This document shows, piece after piece, positions 1 through 7,652 of a stretch of 9,297 nt of DNA. The translations under genes were made by a program, and so were the position numbers. This DNA comes from JBCBWG01 sp039186015 (GTDB taxonomy: Bacteria > Pseudomonadota > Alphaproteobacteria > Rhizobiales > Hyphomicrobiaceae). Location: positions 1-9,297 of the forward strand of contig JBCDAH010000159.1 in NCBI GenBank assembly GCA_039186015.1, written 5' to 3'. Each line of letters begins with the position of its first letter. Position 1 is the stretch's first letter. A model generated the notes under the pieces. The model made no database searches and was not told the origin of the DNA. It was given only the letters and a program-made list of their open reading frames with translations.

Positions 1-323
1 AAAACTTTGTCAAGCGACACAATGCGCGGCGGATTGCCTGTTTTTTAGCCACACCTATCGGCGTGTACCGTTCATTGTGTCCGCAGTAAGCGGACTCGCT
101 TCGCCGGGCCACACCTCACGCTTTACGCAACTTGGCCGACCACCCCGACCACCCATGACATCGTCCCGTTGGATGGCCTTACGACATCGGATGTTTCCGA
201 TGTTGCAGACTTTGAAATGCCGAATTGGGAACCATCCGAGCTCCGGCGGCGGTGTGGGAAGGTTCCAGCCGAACCTAACAAGCTCTAAGTCGTGACGGCA
301 CCTCGGCAGGGCGTGTCAACTGA
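1..323. other. Non-coding region downstream of the RND operon, with three hairpins
   Basis: No convincing gene is seen here. An open frame at 77-295 starts with GTG, lacks a Shine-Dalgarno sequence and has a composition unlike a real protein. The region holds three perfect short inverted repeats: 79-84/90-95 (GTCCGC with a 5-nt loop), 184-191/196-203 (ACATCGGA with a TGTT tetraloop) and 260-265/271-276 (AGGTTC with a 5-nt loop). A 9-nt unit CCGACCACC is repeated in tandem at 136-153. A run of six T at 41-46 on the plus strand lacks a strong hairpin before it. These hairpins lie downstream of the permease stop and could form the 3' end of the efflux mRNA, but none has a U-tract on the minus strand. 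Confidence 0.5.
184..203 (-). other. Perfect 8-bp hairpin with tetraloop, possible 3' end of RND mRNA
   Basis: ACATCGGA at 184-191 pairs perfectly with TCCGATGT at 196-203 around a TGTT loop. It lies about 120 nt past the permease stop codon. Neither strand shows a T-run after the stem, so a classical intrinsic terminator is not supported. It may be an mRNA-stabilising stem or part of a Rho-dependent end. Confidence 0.3.
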
Positions 324-3300
324 TCATCTGTGGGATGAATTGGCCTCCGCAAGCTCACGCTCAGTTTGCTGCGCTTCCGCGCTTCGCTTGGCGGAAACCC
401 ATGCAATCAACGTGTAGAGGACGGGTGTCAAAAACAGCGTGAAGACAGCTGCAAGTCCCAAACCGCCAAACACAACCCAGCCGATGGCCGACCGCGCCTC
501 AGAGCCAGCGCCTGTGCCGAGTATCAATGGCAGTCCCGCCAGAACCGTTGACAGCATGGTCATCGCAATCGGCCGCAAGCGAATGATTGAGGCCTGTCTC
601 GCGGCATCCATCACGGAGGCTCCACGATCCCGAAGCTGGTCGGCGAACTCGACCATTAGAATCGCGTTCTTCGCCATAATGCCAACCAGCATCAGTACGC
701 CGATCTGACTGTAGATGTTGAGACTGGTGCCCGTGACCAGCAACGCGAAGATTGCAGCGCAGATTCCCAGCGGCACCGTAAGCAGAACGACCAAGGCGCT
801 TGCCAGACTTTCGAACTGCGCAACCAGCACAAGGAATATGACGATCAACGCAACCGAGAATGTCACCGCAACACCGTAGGATGTCTCATCCAATGTTGCG
901 GCCTCGCCAAGTAGTAGCACCCCCATGCCGTCGGGCAATGTGCGGGCGGCGAGCGCTTCGATCTTGCGGGCAACAACTCGCAGAGATGCACCTTCGGCAA
1001 GGCGTCCCGAGACCGGTACGGCGCGGCGCTGCCCGAGCCGGCCCAGTTCGTCGGGAACGGCTACCTCGGTAAAACTGACGAACTGAGACAGCGGAACCAT
1101 CCGGCCGTCGGTGGCCGCAACGGACACGTTCTTGAGGTCATCCGGCTGACGAACCCCACCCCGCGCGGACTGGATCAAGATCGGAACACGACGATCATCA
1201 ATGGTCAGCTCGCCAACCTCGACCTTGTCCGTCAACGCGCGGATCGTGGTGCCGAGGTCATCAATCTCCACACCCAGCGCAGCCGCACGGCTCCGGTCGA
1301 TATGCATTGAGACCTGGGGCTGGGAGGCTCGGTGGTCGACGTTGGGATGCAGGAACTCAGGAACGTCCGTTTTGAGCAACTGGACCAGGTCAGCAGCAGC
1401 GTTTGCGATCTTTTGATAGTCGCCACCCGTGACCGCAAAACGGATGCCGGTGCCACCGCGAGAGCCGCGCAGGTTCAAGCTGTTGCTGCTCCACATGTAG
1501 GCACTGGCACCGGGAATCTCACCGAGTGCACGATTGACGACTTTTGAAATGTCGGCTTCCGAAAGTTGTCGTTTGGACCAATCGACAAGTGGCGCGCGCA
1601 CCTCGGCGTAGTTCGGGTCATAACGGCCGGTTATGGACAGAACACTCATTGCGACGCCACGTTCGACGTATGGCCGCACGATCGCCTCAACCTTCTCGAC
1701 CTGCATGTCCGTAAAATCGAGACCCACGCCGGGTGGCGCACGCAGGCCTATAGTGATCTGACCGCGATCCTCTCTCGGCACCAGTTCCTCGCCAAGATGG
1801 GTCCACGCGATGGCCGCTCCCGATATCAACACGGCGCATATGCCCACGACCACAAACGGAAACGCGAGGACGCCACCAATCATCGCTGCATAAATGCGCA
1901 TGACGCGGCCGCCAGTCTCGGTCTCGCTGTGCCGTTGCGGTCGGTCGATGTGCGCTCCGTGGTCCGCGCTTCGCGACGCCAGCATTGCCACCACTGTAAG
2001 CGCGACGAATGATGAGATGCAGACAGCAACCGAGAGGACAATTCCGAACTCAGCGAACAGGCGTCCCGCAGTCGACGGTAGAAAGGAAATCGGCAAGAAC
2101 ACCGATACCAATGTCGCCGTTGTCGCCACCACCGCAAAGAACACTTGCCGTGTGCCAATCACAGCCGCAGCGCGCGGCGGGGTGCCCTCGGCCTTAAGCC
2201 GCTCCACGTTCTCCAAAACGACAATGGCATCGTCCACGACCAACCCCGTCGCCAGCACGAGTGCCAGCAGCGTGACGAGGTTGATCGAAAACCCCAGCAG
2301 CCAAATCGCTGCGATCGTTCCGATCAATGCAACGGGAATGGTAACAGCGGGGATCAGGGCCGCACGCAATCTGCGAAGAAACAGCGCGATGACCGAAATG
2401 ACGATGATGATCGCCATGCCGAGGCTCATCAGCACATCGCGCACCGCACTGCGGATGAAGATGGCGTCATCAGCCGTGGTCGTGATCTTCAGCTCCGGCA
2501 TCCGGCGCTGCAGGCCGGCGACGACGTTTTGAACGCCGGATGCAATATCAACGGTATTCGACCGCGCACGCCGAACGATCCCAAGCGTGATGACGCGCAC
2601 GCCGTTCAACCGCGCGATGCTCTGGGCATCCGCCGGTCCGAAGTGGGCGGACGCGACGTCACCCAACCGCACGGGATTGCGTATCATAATCGCTTCTATG
2701 GCGCGTGGATCCTCAATCGACGCGTCGGCGCGCACCAAGACGGTTTGTGCACTGCTTTTGAAGCGACCGGCCGGTTGATCATAGCGTGCGGTGCCAAGCA
2801 CGCGCACAACGTCGGCAACCGACAGTCCATGGGATGCCAGCTTCAATGGGTCGACCACGACGCGGAGCACACGTTGCCCGTCGCCCGACACCCTGACGTC
2901 TGCAACACCGGACACCGACGTCAGTGCCGGCACAATCTCGGATTGGATCCGGCGGCTCAGGGCATCAATCGAGAGGGTTGCGCTGGATATTGCCAGCTGC
3001 ACAACCGCTCGCGAGTCCGCATCCGCCTTTATAACAGTGAGATTCTCGACACCATCAGGCAAACGCCGCTGGACCCGACTGACAACTTCGCGGACATCGT
3101 TGGCAGCTGCAATGAGATCCGTCGACGGCTGGAATTCTGCGCGAATGCGGAAATTACCTTCCTCGCTTGCCGATCTGACTTCAACGACACCGGCCACGCG
3201 CGCAACTGCGCCTTCGATCTTGCTCGTGATCTCAGCATCGATTGTCTCGGGTGAGCCGCCTGGATAGTTTGCGCGCACCGAGACGATGGGACGATCGACA

Positions 3301-3431
3301 TCGGGAAGCTCGCGAACTTCCACGCCGAAGACCGCACCAATGCCGGCAATGATGATCAGCAGGTTCAGGACGGTGGCAAGATAGGGCCGCCGCACGCTTA
3401 AACTTGGAAGATCGGCACGCTCCTGCGCCAT
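324..3431 (-). CDS. RND efflux transporter, inner-membrane permease (AcrB/HAE1-type)
   Basis: Proton-driven inner-membrane pump of the resistance-nodulation-division family, expected to work as a trimer with the adaptor encoded just upstream and an outer-membrane channel. From the ATG at 3431 it has 1035 residues, the normal AcrB-family length. The order is TM1 at about 17-37, periplasmic porter loop to about 330, TM2-6 at about 335-485, TM7 at about 520-543, second periplasmic loop to about 850, and TM8-12 at about 853-1013. The proton-relay residues are present: the Asp pair in GLVVDDAIVVLEN (about 400-401), the Lys in GIMAKNAILMVEF (about 921), and an Arg in RLRPIAMT. ATG 3431 was chosen because GGGGGGTGA sits 5 nt upstream; a GTG at 3440 that overlaps the adaptor stop as GTGA is the alternative. 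Substrates cannot be told from the sequence. The family is certain; the exact subfamily is not. Confidence 0.95.
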   Translation of the reverse strand: MAQERADLPSLSVRRPYLATVLNLLIIIAGIGAVFGVEVRELPDVDRPIVSVRANYPGGSPETIDAEITSKIEGAVARVAGVVEVRSASEEGNFRIRAEFQPSTDLIAAANDVREVVSRVQRRLPDGVENLTVIKADADSRAVVQLAISSATLSIDALSRRIQSEIVPALTSVSGVADVRVSGDGQRVLRVVVDPLKLASHGLSVADVVRVLGTARYDQPAGRFKSSAQTVLVRADASIEDPRAIEAIMIRNPVRLGDVASAHFGPADAQSIARLNGVRVITLGIVRRARSNTVDIASGVQNVVAGLQRRMPELKITTTADDAIFIRSAVRDVLMSLGMAIIIVISVIALFLRRLRAALIPAVTIPVALIGTIAAIWLLGFSINLVTLLALVLATGLVVDDAIVVLENVERLKAEGTPPRAAAVIGTRQVFFAVVATTATLVSVFLPISFLPSTAGRLFAEFGIVLSVAVCISSFVALTVVAMLASRSADHGAHIDRPQRHSETETGGRVMRIYAAMIGGVLAFPFVVVGICAVLISGAAIAWTHLGEELVPREDRGQITIGLRAPPGVGLDFTDMQVEKVEAIVRPYVERGVAMSVLSITGRYDPNYAEVRAPLVDWSKRQLSEADISKVVNRALGEIPGASAYMWSSNSLNLRGSRGGTGIRFAVTGGDYQKIANAAADLVQLLKTDVPEFLHPNVDHRASQPQVSMHIDRSRAAALGVEIDDLGTTIRALTDKVEVGELTIDDRRVPILIQSARGGVRQPDDLKNVSVAATDGRMVPLSQFVSFTEVAVPDELGRLGQRRAVPVSGRLAEGASLRVVARKIEALAARTLPDGMGVLLLGEAATLDETSYGVAVTFSVALIVIFLVLVAQFESLASALVVLLTVPLGICAAIFALLVTGTSLNIYSQIGVLMLVGIMAKNAILMVEFADQLRDRGASVMDAARQASIIRLRPIAMTMLSTVLAGLPLILGTGAGSEARSAIGWVVFGGLGLAAVFTLFLTPVLYTLIAWVSAKRSAEAQQTERELAEANSSHR

Positions 3432-3436
3432 TGGGC

Positions 3437-4642
3437 TCACCCCCCGGCCGTAGCGGTGGGTTCGGTTTTGCGGCCATTGTTGCGATCGGCACGATCGCCA
3501 TCCTTGCGTGGGACGAGATGGCCGGTTCGCGCCGCTCCGTCCGCGTCATTTGGCACGGCAACATCCCGGCCGGGCCGCAATCTCTGAACGCCTTCCACGA
3601 CAACAAGCATCCCGGGCGTAACGGCCCCATCGATCAGCACCCGCTCATCGACGCGCTTGACGATGTCGACGTCGACTCGGTGCGCCTTTTTGTCCTTCAC
3701 AACCCAGATAAAGCTCTTGCCCTGGCGCCACTGCAAAGCCAACTCCGGCACTGCTGAGAACGTGTGTCCGGCGAGGACCATGCGGACCCGGAAGGACATT
3801 CCCGGCAACAGCAGGTCCTCTGGATTTGGCACGGCAGCACGGACCATGATGAACCGCGATGTCGGATCCACGCGACTGTCTCTTGCATCCACCGTTCCCG
3901 AGAAGCGCCGGCCGCGGTAACCGGGGGTCTCGACCGTGAGTTCAGAGCCGATCTTGATACGCGACAAAAAGCGCTCGGGGATTTGGAACTCGATCATCAG
4001 CCGGGCCCGATCATCGAGGGATATGACCGGTGTCGTGGTAGTCACGCGGTCACCGATCCCGACCTTTGGAATGCCGACGACACCGCCAAACGGAGCGCGC
4101 ACGGTGAGATTGCGCAACGTGTTCTCGGCTTGGGACAGCGCGAGTTCCGCTTGGACAACGGTGCTTTCCGCGTCTTCAACCAACGCAGTTGATCGGATCT
4201 GCCGACTGGTCAAGTAGACCAGCCGCTTAAGTCTGCGCTGTGCATCCTGGAGCTGTTTTTGCGCGATCTGAACGGTCAGTTTGGCCTGCGTATCATCAAT
4301 CATGAACACCGGCTGCCCGGCGCTCACCCGTGCGCCTGGCGCCACGAATACGCGTTTGATCTGGCCTTCCGCCTCTGCCATCAGCAGCACGGCCCGCTCG
4401 GCGCGCGCCGTACCAACGGCCTCAACGACATCGGTGTTCGCCTTCGCTGCAATGCGCGTGACGATAACGGGAGCCGGCCGCTCGGCACGCTGGCTGCCTG
4501 TTTTTGTACCCACGCCGATCGGCTCGACCAGAGACTGGATATGCGCCGATACGGCATCGCGGCTATGCCAAAGCCAGACGCTGAGGCCGATCAAGGCGAG
4601 AAAACCGGCAACATCCACGCCACGTCGCCAAGATTGTCGCAC
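3437..4642 (-). CDS. RND efflux periplasmic adaptor (membrane fusion protein, HlyD/AcrA family)
   Basis: Periplasmic adaptor that couples the RND permease to an outer-membrane channel. From the GTG at 4642 it has 401 residues. The N-terminus is short and basic (RQSWRR), followed by one hydrophobic anchor (about 8-25) with no lipobox cysteine. Next come the first half of a biotinyl-lipoyl domain (about 83-116, GQIKRVFVAPGARVSAGQPV), an alpha-helical hairpin (about 118-180), the second lipoyl half (about 181-210, LTVRAPFGGVVGIPKVGIGD), a beta-barrel with the family signature DSRVDPTSR, and a membrane-proximal domain ending near 362. A polar, charged tail finishes the protein. The frame stays open to a GTG at 4687, but that start has no ribosome site, while AAGGGA lies 7 nt before 4642. 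It is the first gene of the operon; its stop lies 5 nt before the permease ATG. Confidence 0.93.
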   Translation of the reverse strand: MRQSWRRGVDVAGFLALIGLSVWLWHSRDAVSAHIQSLVEPIGVGTKTGSQRAERPAPVIVTRIAAKANTDVVEAVGTARAERAVLLMAEAEGQIKRVFVAPGARVSAGQPVFMIDDTQAKLTVQIAQKQLQDAQRRLKRLVYLTSRQIRSTALVEDAESTVVQAELALSQAENTLRNLTVRAPFGGVVGIPKVGIGDRVTTTTPVISLDDRARLMIEFQIPERFLSRIKIGSELTVETPGYRGRRFSGTVDARDSRVDPTSRFIMVRAAVPNPEDLLLPGMSFRVRMVLAGHTFSAVPELALQWRQGKSFIWVVKDKKAHRVDVDIVKRVDERVLIDGAVTPGMLVVVEGVQRLRPGRDVAVPNDADGAARTGHLVPRKDGDRADRNNGRKTEPTATAGG

Positions 4643-4896
4643 GCGCACATCCCTTGCTCTCTGGCTCTCCGGGGAGCAGCAGACCACCCGCCGGGTTCAA
4701 CATCATCCCGGACACGTTGCGATTTGCGGCCCAGTACTGGTCTACCACGTCTGTGTTGGGCTGGTCATGCGTTCGCTACAGCGCCCGGTCGTTCTAACTG
4801 AGATGTGAATGCCGCTCTGCCATGCCGTGAAACAGATTAACTTAGGATACAGGCGCCCTCCTGCACCTAAAACCGGAAAGCCGTTGCCACGCCCGT

Positions 4897-4908
4897 CGCC
4901 AATTGGCG
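4897..4908. promoter_or_regulatory. Perfect 12-bp palindrome, candidate operator
   Basis: CGCCAATTGGCG is a perfect dyad in the middle of the divergent region, roughly 250 bp from both the adaptor start and the katG start. Its right half supplies the TTGGCG that could act as a -35 element towards katG. Dimeric repressors of the TetR or MarR type often bind such dyads near efflux operons; a role here is inference. Confidence 0.3.
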
Positions 4909-4972
4909 CCCGCGCACCCACCTGTACGATACGCTTTGATGCAGAAAGTAGACGACCGAGCAGGCGCTCGCC

Positions 4973-5023
4973 TCATCAGGATATCTTATCAAAGCGATCA
5001 CTTAATCAAATTTTACCTGATGA
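4973..5023. promoter_or_regulatory. AT-rich island with framing inverted repeat and internal direct repeat
   Basis: TCATCAGG at 4973-4980 and CCTGATGA at 5016-5023 form an exact 8-bp inverted repeat 35 nt apart. Between them is an AT-rich stretch, unlike its surroundings, with two near-identical direct repeats: CTTATCAAAG at 4985-4994 and CTTAATCAAA at 5001-5010, about one and a half helical turns apart. The location 130-185 bp before katG suits an activator site such as OxyR or a regulatory fold, but the sequence does not match a site I can name. Confidence 0.35.
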
Positions 5024-5110
5024 TGCATGTTTGCTAGCCCTATGGGTGGGACGATCAAGCACCCGGCGAAACCTGCAGCTCGCTCTGGCTGTCGAGGTGA
5101 GGGGTCGTCG

Positions 5111-5167
5111 ATGATGAGTCCCTTGGCAGACAACACAGTTAAGGAGCGGAAGTACGATGGACGATGA
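5111..5167 (+). CDS. Possible 18-residue leader peptide overlapping the katG start
   Basis: ATG at 5111 (or the adjacent ATG at 5114) is preceded by GAGGTGA at 5094-5100, a strong Shine-Dalgarno match 10 nt away. The frame encodes 18 residues (MMSPLADNTVKERKYDGR) and ends at TGA 5165-5167, so it overlaps the first 11 nt of katG in a different frame and contains the katG ribosome site. Translation here could couple to or interfere with katG initiation. The peptide has no recognisable motif, and so short an ORF can arise by chance, so this is a candidate only. Confidence 0.25.
   Translation: MMSPLADNTVKERKYDGR
5141..5146 (+). promoter_or_regulatory. katG ribosome binding site
   Basis: AAGGAG is an exact Shine-Dalgarno core, 10 nt before the ATG at 5157. 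It fixes the katG start, whose N-terminus then aligns with the usual KatG beginning. Confidence 0.75.
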
Positions 5168-7331
5168 AATCAGATGTCCCGTCTCGTGTAAGCAAGTCGT
5201 ATCGAACCGCGACTGGTGGCCCAATCAGCTGAACCTGGACATTCTTCACCAGCAATCGCCCTTGTCCAATCCGATGGCCAAGACCTTCAGCTATGCCGAA
5301 GAGTTCAAGACGCTCGACTTGGCTGCGGTTAAGCAGGACCTGTACGCGCTAATGACGGACTCCCAGGACTGGTGGCCGGCCGACTACGGTCACTATGGCG
5401 GTTTGTTTATCCGCATGGCCTGGCACAGCGCCGGCACCTATCGTACCGCGGACGGACGCGGTGGTGGTGCATCGGGCACGCAGCGGTTCGCGCCACTGAA
5501 TAGCTGGCCGGACAACGCCAATCTGGACAAGGCGCGCATGCTGCTCTGGCCGATCAAGCAGAAGTATGGTCGTAAACTGTCCTGGGCCGATCTGATGATC
5601 CTTGCCGGCAACTGCGCCATCGAGTCGATGGGCCTTAAGACGTTTGGCTTCGCCGGAGGCCGGGACGACATTTGGGAGCCGGAGAAAGACATCTACTGGG
5701 GCTCGGAGTCCGAATGGCTGGGCGACAAGCGTTACAGTGGCGACCGCGAACTCGAAGCCCCACTTGCGGCCGTGCAAATGGGCCTGATCTACGTCAACCC
5801 GGAAGGGCCCAATGGCAGCCCGGACCCGGTCGCCTCCGGTCGCGATATTCGCGAGACGTTTGCCCGCATGGCCATGAATGACGAGGAAACCGTTGCACTC
5901 GTCGCCGGTGGCCACACCTTCGGCAAGTGTCACGGCGCAGCGTCGGACTCGCACGTCGAGCGTGAACCTGAAGGTGCCGGTCTCGACATGCAAAGCCTTG
6001 GTTGGCGGAACAGCTACGAAAGCGGCAAAGGCGTCCACACGATTACGAGCGGTATCGAAGGTGCCTGGACTCCGAACCCGACCCAGTGGGACATGGGTTA
6101 CTTCGACATGCTGTTCGGTTACGACTGGGAGCTGATCAAAAGCCCGGCCGGCGCGTGGCAATGGGCACCGAAAGACGTGGCCGACGAGCACCTCGCACCG
6201 GAGGTTGACAACTCGGGCAAGCGGGTTCCAACGATCATGACGACGGCCGACATGGCCATGCGAATGGACCCGATTTACGAACCGATCTCGCGGCACTACC
6301 ACAAGAATCCGGACGCATTCGCGGATGCGTTTGCCCGTGCCTGGTTCAAGCTGACCCACCGCGACATGGGTCCGCGGTCACGCTATCTCGGTGCGGAGGT
6401 GCCCGAAGAAGTGCTGATCTGGCAAGACCCGATCCCTGACGTAACGCACCACCTGATCGACGACCAGGATATTGCGGATCTCAAGGCCAAGATCCTGGCA
6501 ACGGAGCTGTCGACTTCGCAATTGGTCTCGACCGCCTGGGCGTCCGCTTCAAGCTTCCGCGGCTCAGATAAGCGCGGTGGAGCGAACGGTGCGCGCATCC
6601 GCCTTGCGCCGCAAAAGGACTGGGACGTCAACCAGCCTGAGCAGTTGTCGCAGGTCCTGGCTAAACTTGAGGCGGTCCAGTCGGACTTCAACGCGAGCCA
6701 AGCCAACGGCAAGATGGCTTCACTGGCGGACATCATTGTCCTTGGCGGAAGTGTTGCCATTGAGAAGGCGGCCAAGGCGGCCGGACATGACGTAACGGTG
6801 CCGTTTACGCCGGGACGTGGGGATGCCACTCAGGATCAAACGGACGTCGAGTCCTTCGACGTCATGGAACCGGTGGCGGACGGCTTCCGCAACTATCTCA
6901 AAACCCAGTTCACGGTGTCGGCAGAGGAGTTGCTGGTGGACAAGGCGCAGTTGCTCACGCTGACGGGCCCGGAAATGACGGTTCTGGTTGGCGGGTTGCG
7001 TGTGCTTGGGGCCAATGTCGGCGGATCCAGTCACGGTGTATTCACGGACCGGCCTGAAACGTTGACGAACGACTTCTTTGTCAACCTGCTCGACATGCGC
7101 ACAACATGGAAGGCCGCTTCGGACGCCGAAGATGTGTTCGAAGGCCGGGATCGCGCAACGGGCGAGCTGAAGTGGACAGGTACGCGCGTCGACTTGATCT
7201 TCGGCTCGAACTCTCAGCTGCGTGCGCTGGCTGAGGTTTATGGCTGCGTCGACTCCAAAGACGCGTTTGTCGCGGACTTCGTCGCAGCCTGGACGAAGGT
7301 CATGAACGCAGATCGGTTCGACCTAGCCTGA
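5157..7331 (+). CDS. katG: Catalase-peroxidase KatG
   Basis: Heme b enzyme that splits hydrogen peroxide into water and oxygen and also acts as a peroxidase with organic donors; normally a cytoplasmic dimer. The 724-residue length is typical of the family. The N-terminal heme domain (about 1-425) shows the distal triad Arg86, Trp89 and His90 in RMAWHSAGTYR, the partners of the Met-Tyr-Trp crosslink Tyr212 (MGLIYVNPEGPNG) and Met238 (FARMAMNDEE), the proximal heme ligand His253 (AGGHTFGKCHGA), proximal Trp304, and the mobile Arg409 (RSRYLG). Ser298 matches the position of Ser315 in the Mycobacterium tuberculosis enzyme. The C-terminal half is the duplicated, heme-free peroxidase domain. The N-terminus (SNRDWWPNQLNLDILHQ) is the family hallmark. 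It is transcribed away from the efflux operon, followed by its own terminator, and usually belongs to a peroxide (OxyR) response; no oxyR is in view. Confidence 0.98.
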   Translation: MDDEIRCPVSCKQVVSNRDWWPNQLNLDILHQQSPLSNPMAKTFSYAEEFKTLDLAAVKQDLYALMTDSQDWWPADYGHYGGLFIRMAWHSAGTYRTADGRGGGASGTQRFAPLNSWPDNANLDKARMLLWPIKQKYGRKLSWADLMILAGNCAIESMGLKTFGFAGGRDDIWEPEKDIYWGSESEWLGDKRYSGDRELEAPLAAVQMGLIYVNPEGPNGSPDPVASGRDIRETFARMAMNDEETVALVAGGHTFGKCHGAASDSHVEREPEGAGLDMQSLGWRNSYESGKGVHTITSGIEGAWTPNPTQWDMGYFDMLFGYDWELIKSPAGAWQWAPKDVADEHLAPEVDNSGKRVPTIMTTADMAMRMDPIYEPISRHYHKNPDAFADAFARAWFKLTHRDMGPRSRYLGAEVPEEVLIWQDPIPDVTHHLIDDQDIADLKAKILATELSTSQLVSTAWASASSFRGSDKRGGANGARIRLAPQKDWDVNQPEQLSQVLAKLEAVQSDFNASQANGKMASLADIIVLGGSVAIEKAAKAAGHDVTVPFTPGRGDATQDQTDVESFDVMEPVADGFRNYLKTQFTVSAEELLVDKAQLLTLTGPEMTVLVGGLRVLGANVGGSSHGVFTDRPETLTNDFFVNLLDMRTTWKAASDAEDVFEGRDRATGELKWTGTRVDLIFGSNSQLRALAEVYGCVDSKDAFVADFVAAWTKVMNADRFDLA

Positions 7332-7369
7332 TTGTCACGAAAAGTACCTCGATCGTTGCAAGAGGCTGC

Positions 7370-7409
7370 AGCCGCGATCCGGTGATCCGAACCGGGTCGC
7401 GGCTTATTT
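7370..7409 (+). terminator. Intrinsic terminator of katG
   Basis: A 13-bp stem (7370-7382 with 7392-7404, one G-U pair) closes a 9-nt loop and is followed directly by the T-rich stretch TTATTT. It begins 38 nt after the katG stop, the classical arrangement for Rho-independent termination, and implies that the DUF2189 gene has its own promoter. Confidence 0.8.
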
Positions 7410-7652
7410 GTATGGACAAGATCCTACAGTCGACACTTGCTCGCTTCTTTTGCTCACCCCCTTCGCAGGTCGCGCGTCCCCAGATTGCCTTCCCGATAAA
7501 CCGGACGCGCAATGTTGGTTGGCAATTGATGTACATCATTGTCGCACACCCGCTGCTGCCCAGACCTTAGACAAAACCAAGCGCAGTTCGGCCGCGGGAC
7601 GGGACGGTTCCAGCTCGTCCTGACATGATCTGGCCGACGGGAGTGGTGCACG
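7410..7652. other. Intergenic region upstream of the DUF2189 gene
   Basis: No gene is seen. The region has an 8-bp inverted repeat, GCGCGTCC at 7472-7479 and GGACGCGC at 7503-7510, and 17 nt later a perfect palindrome at 7527-7538. GGGAG at 7639-7643 is the likely ribosome site for the ATG at 7653 (9-nt spacing). No clear -35/-10 pair stands out, though a promoter is expected because katG terminates at about 7409. Confidence 0.5.
7527..7538. promoter_or_regulatory. Perfect 12-bp palindrome upstream of DUF2189 gene
   Basis: TGATGTACATCA is a perfect dyad 114 nt before the start codon, a size and position that would suit a dimeric transcription factor. The factor cannot be named from the sequence. 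Confidence 0.3.

Larger units (their letters stand above)
4643..5156. promoter_or_regulatory. Divergent control region between the RND operon and katG
   Basis: About 0.5 kb with no convincing protein gene separates two divergently transcribed units, so both promoters should lie here. Contents seen: a perfect 12-bp palindrome at 4897-4908, an AT-rich island at about 4981-5015 framed by an inverted repeat, a possible leader ORF at 5111-5167, and the katG ribosome site. A weak sigma-70-like pair (TTGGCG at 4903-4908 and TACGAT at 4925-4930, 16-nt spacer) could drive katG, but the match is poor. I could not find a convincing full OxyR site or a clear promoter for the pump. No regulator gene is adjacent. 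Confidence 0.55.

Noticed and set aside
29..46. T-run at 41-46 as an intrinsic terminator of a plus-strand gene to the left
   Set aside because: The only stem before it is four base pairs (CAAT/ATTG), too weak for a terminator, and the upstream gene is not in view.
77..295. 72-codon open frame at the left edge
   Set aside because: It has a GTG start without a Shine-Dalgarno sequence, a composition of Arg/Pro/Ser/Gly, and spans three hairpins; there is no support for a protein.
2145..3254. 369-codon open frame on the plus strand, antisense to the RND permease
   Set aside because: It lies wholly inside a certain gene, has low-complexity Arg/His/Asp/Asn-rich content, no domain and no ribosome site. 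It is a by-product of GC-rich codon use on the opposite strand.
4809..5114. 101-codon open frame in the katG/RND intergenic region
   Set aside because: The translation is rich in Arg, Pro and Ser with no domain-like pattern and no ribosome site, and it crosses the AT-rich island and the palindrome. Regulatory DNA explains the stretch better.
5349..6359. 336-codon open frame on the minus strand, antisense to katG
   Set aside because: The frame is a shadow of the fully conserved KatG heme domain; its product has no recognisable motif and no proper start context.
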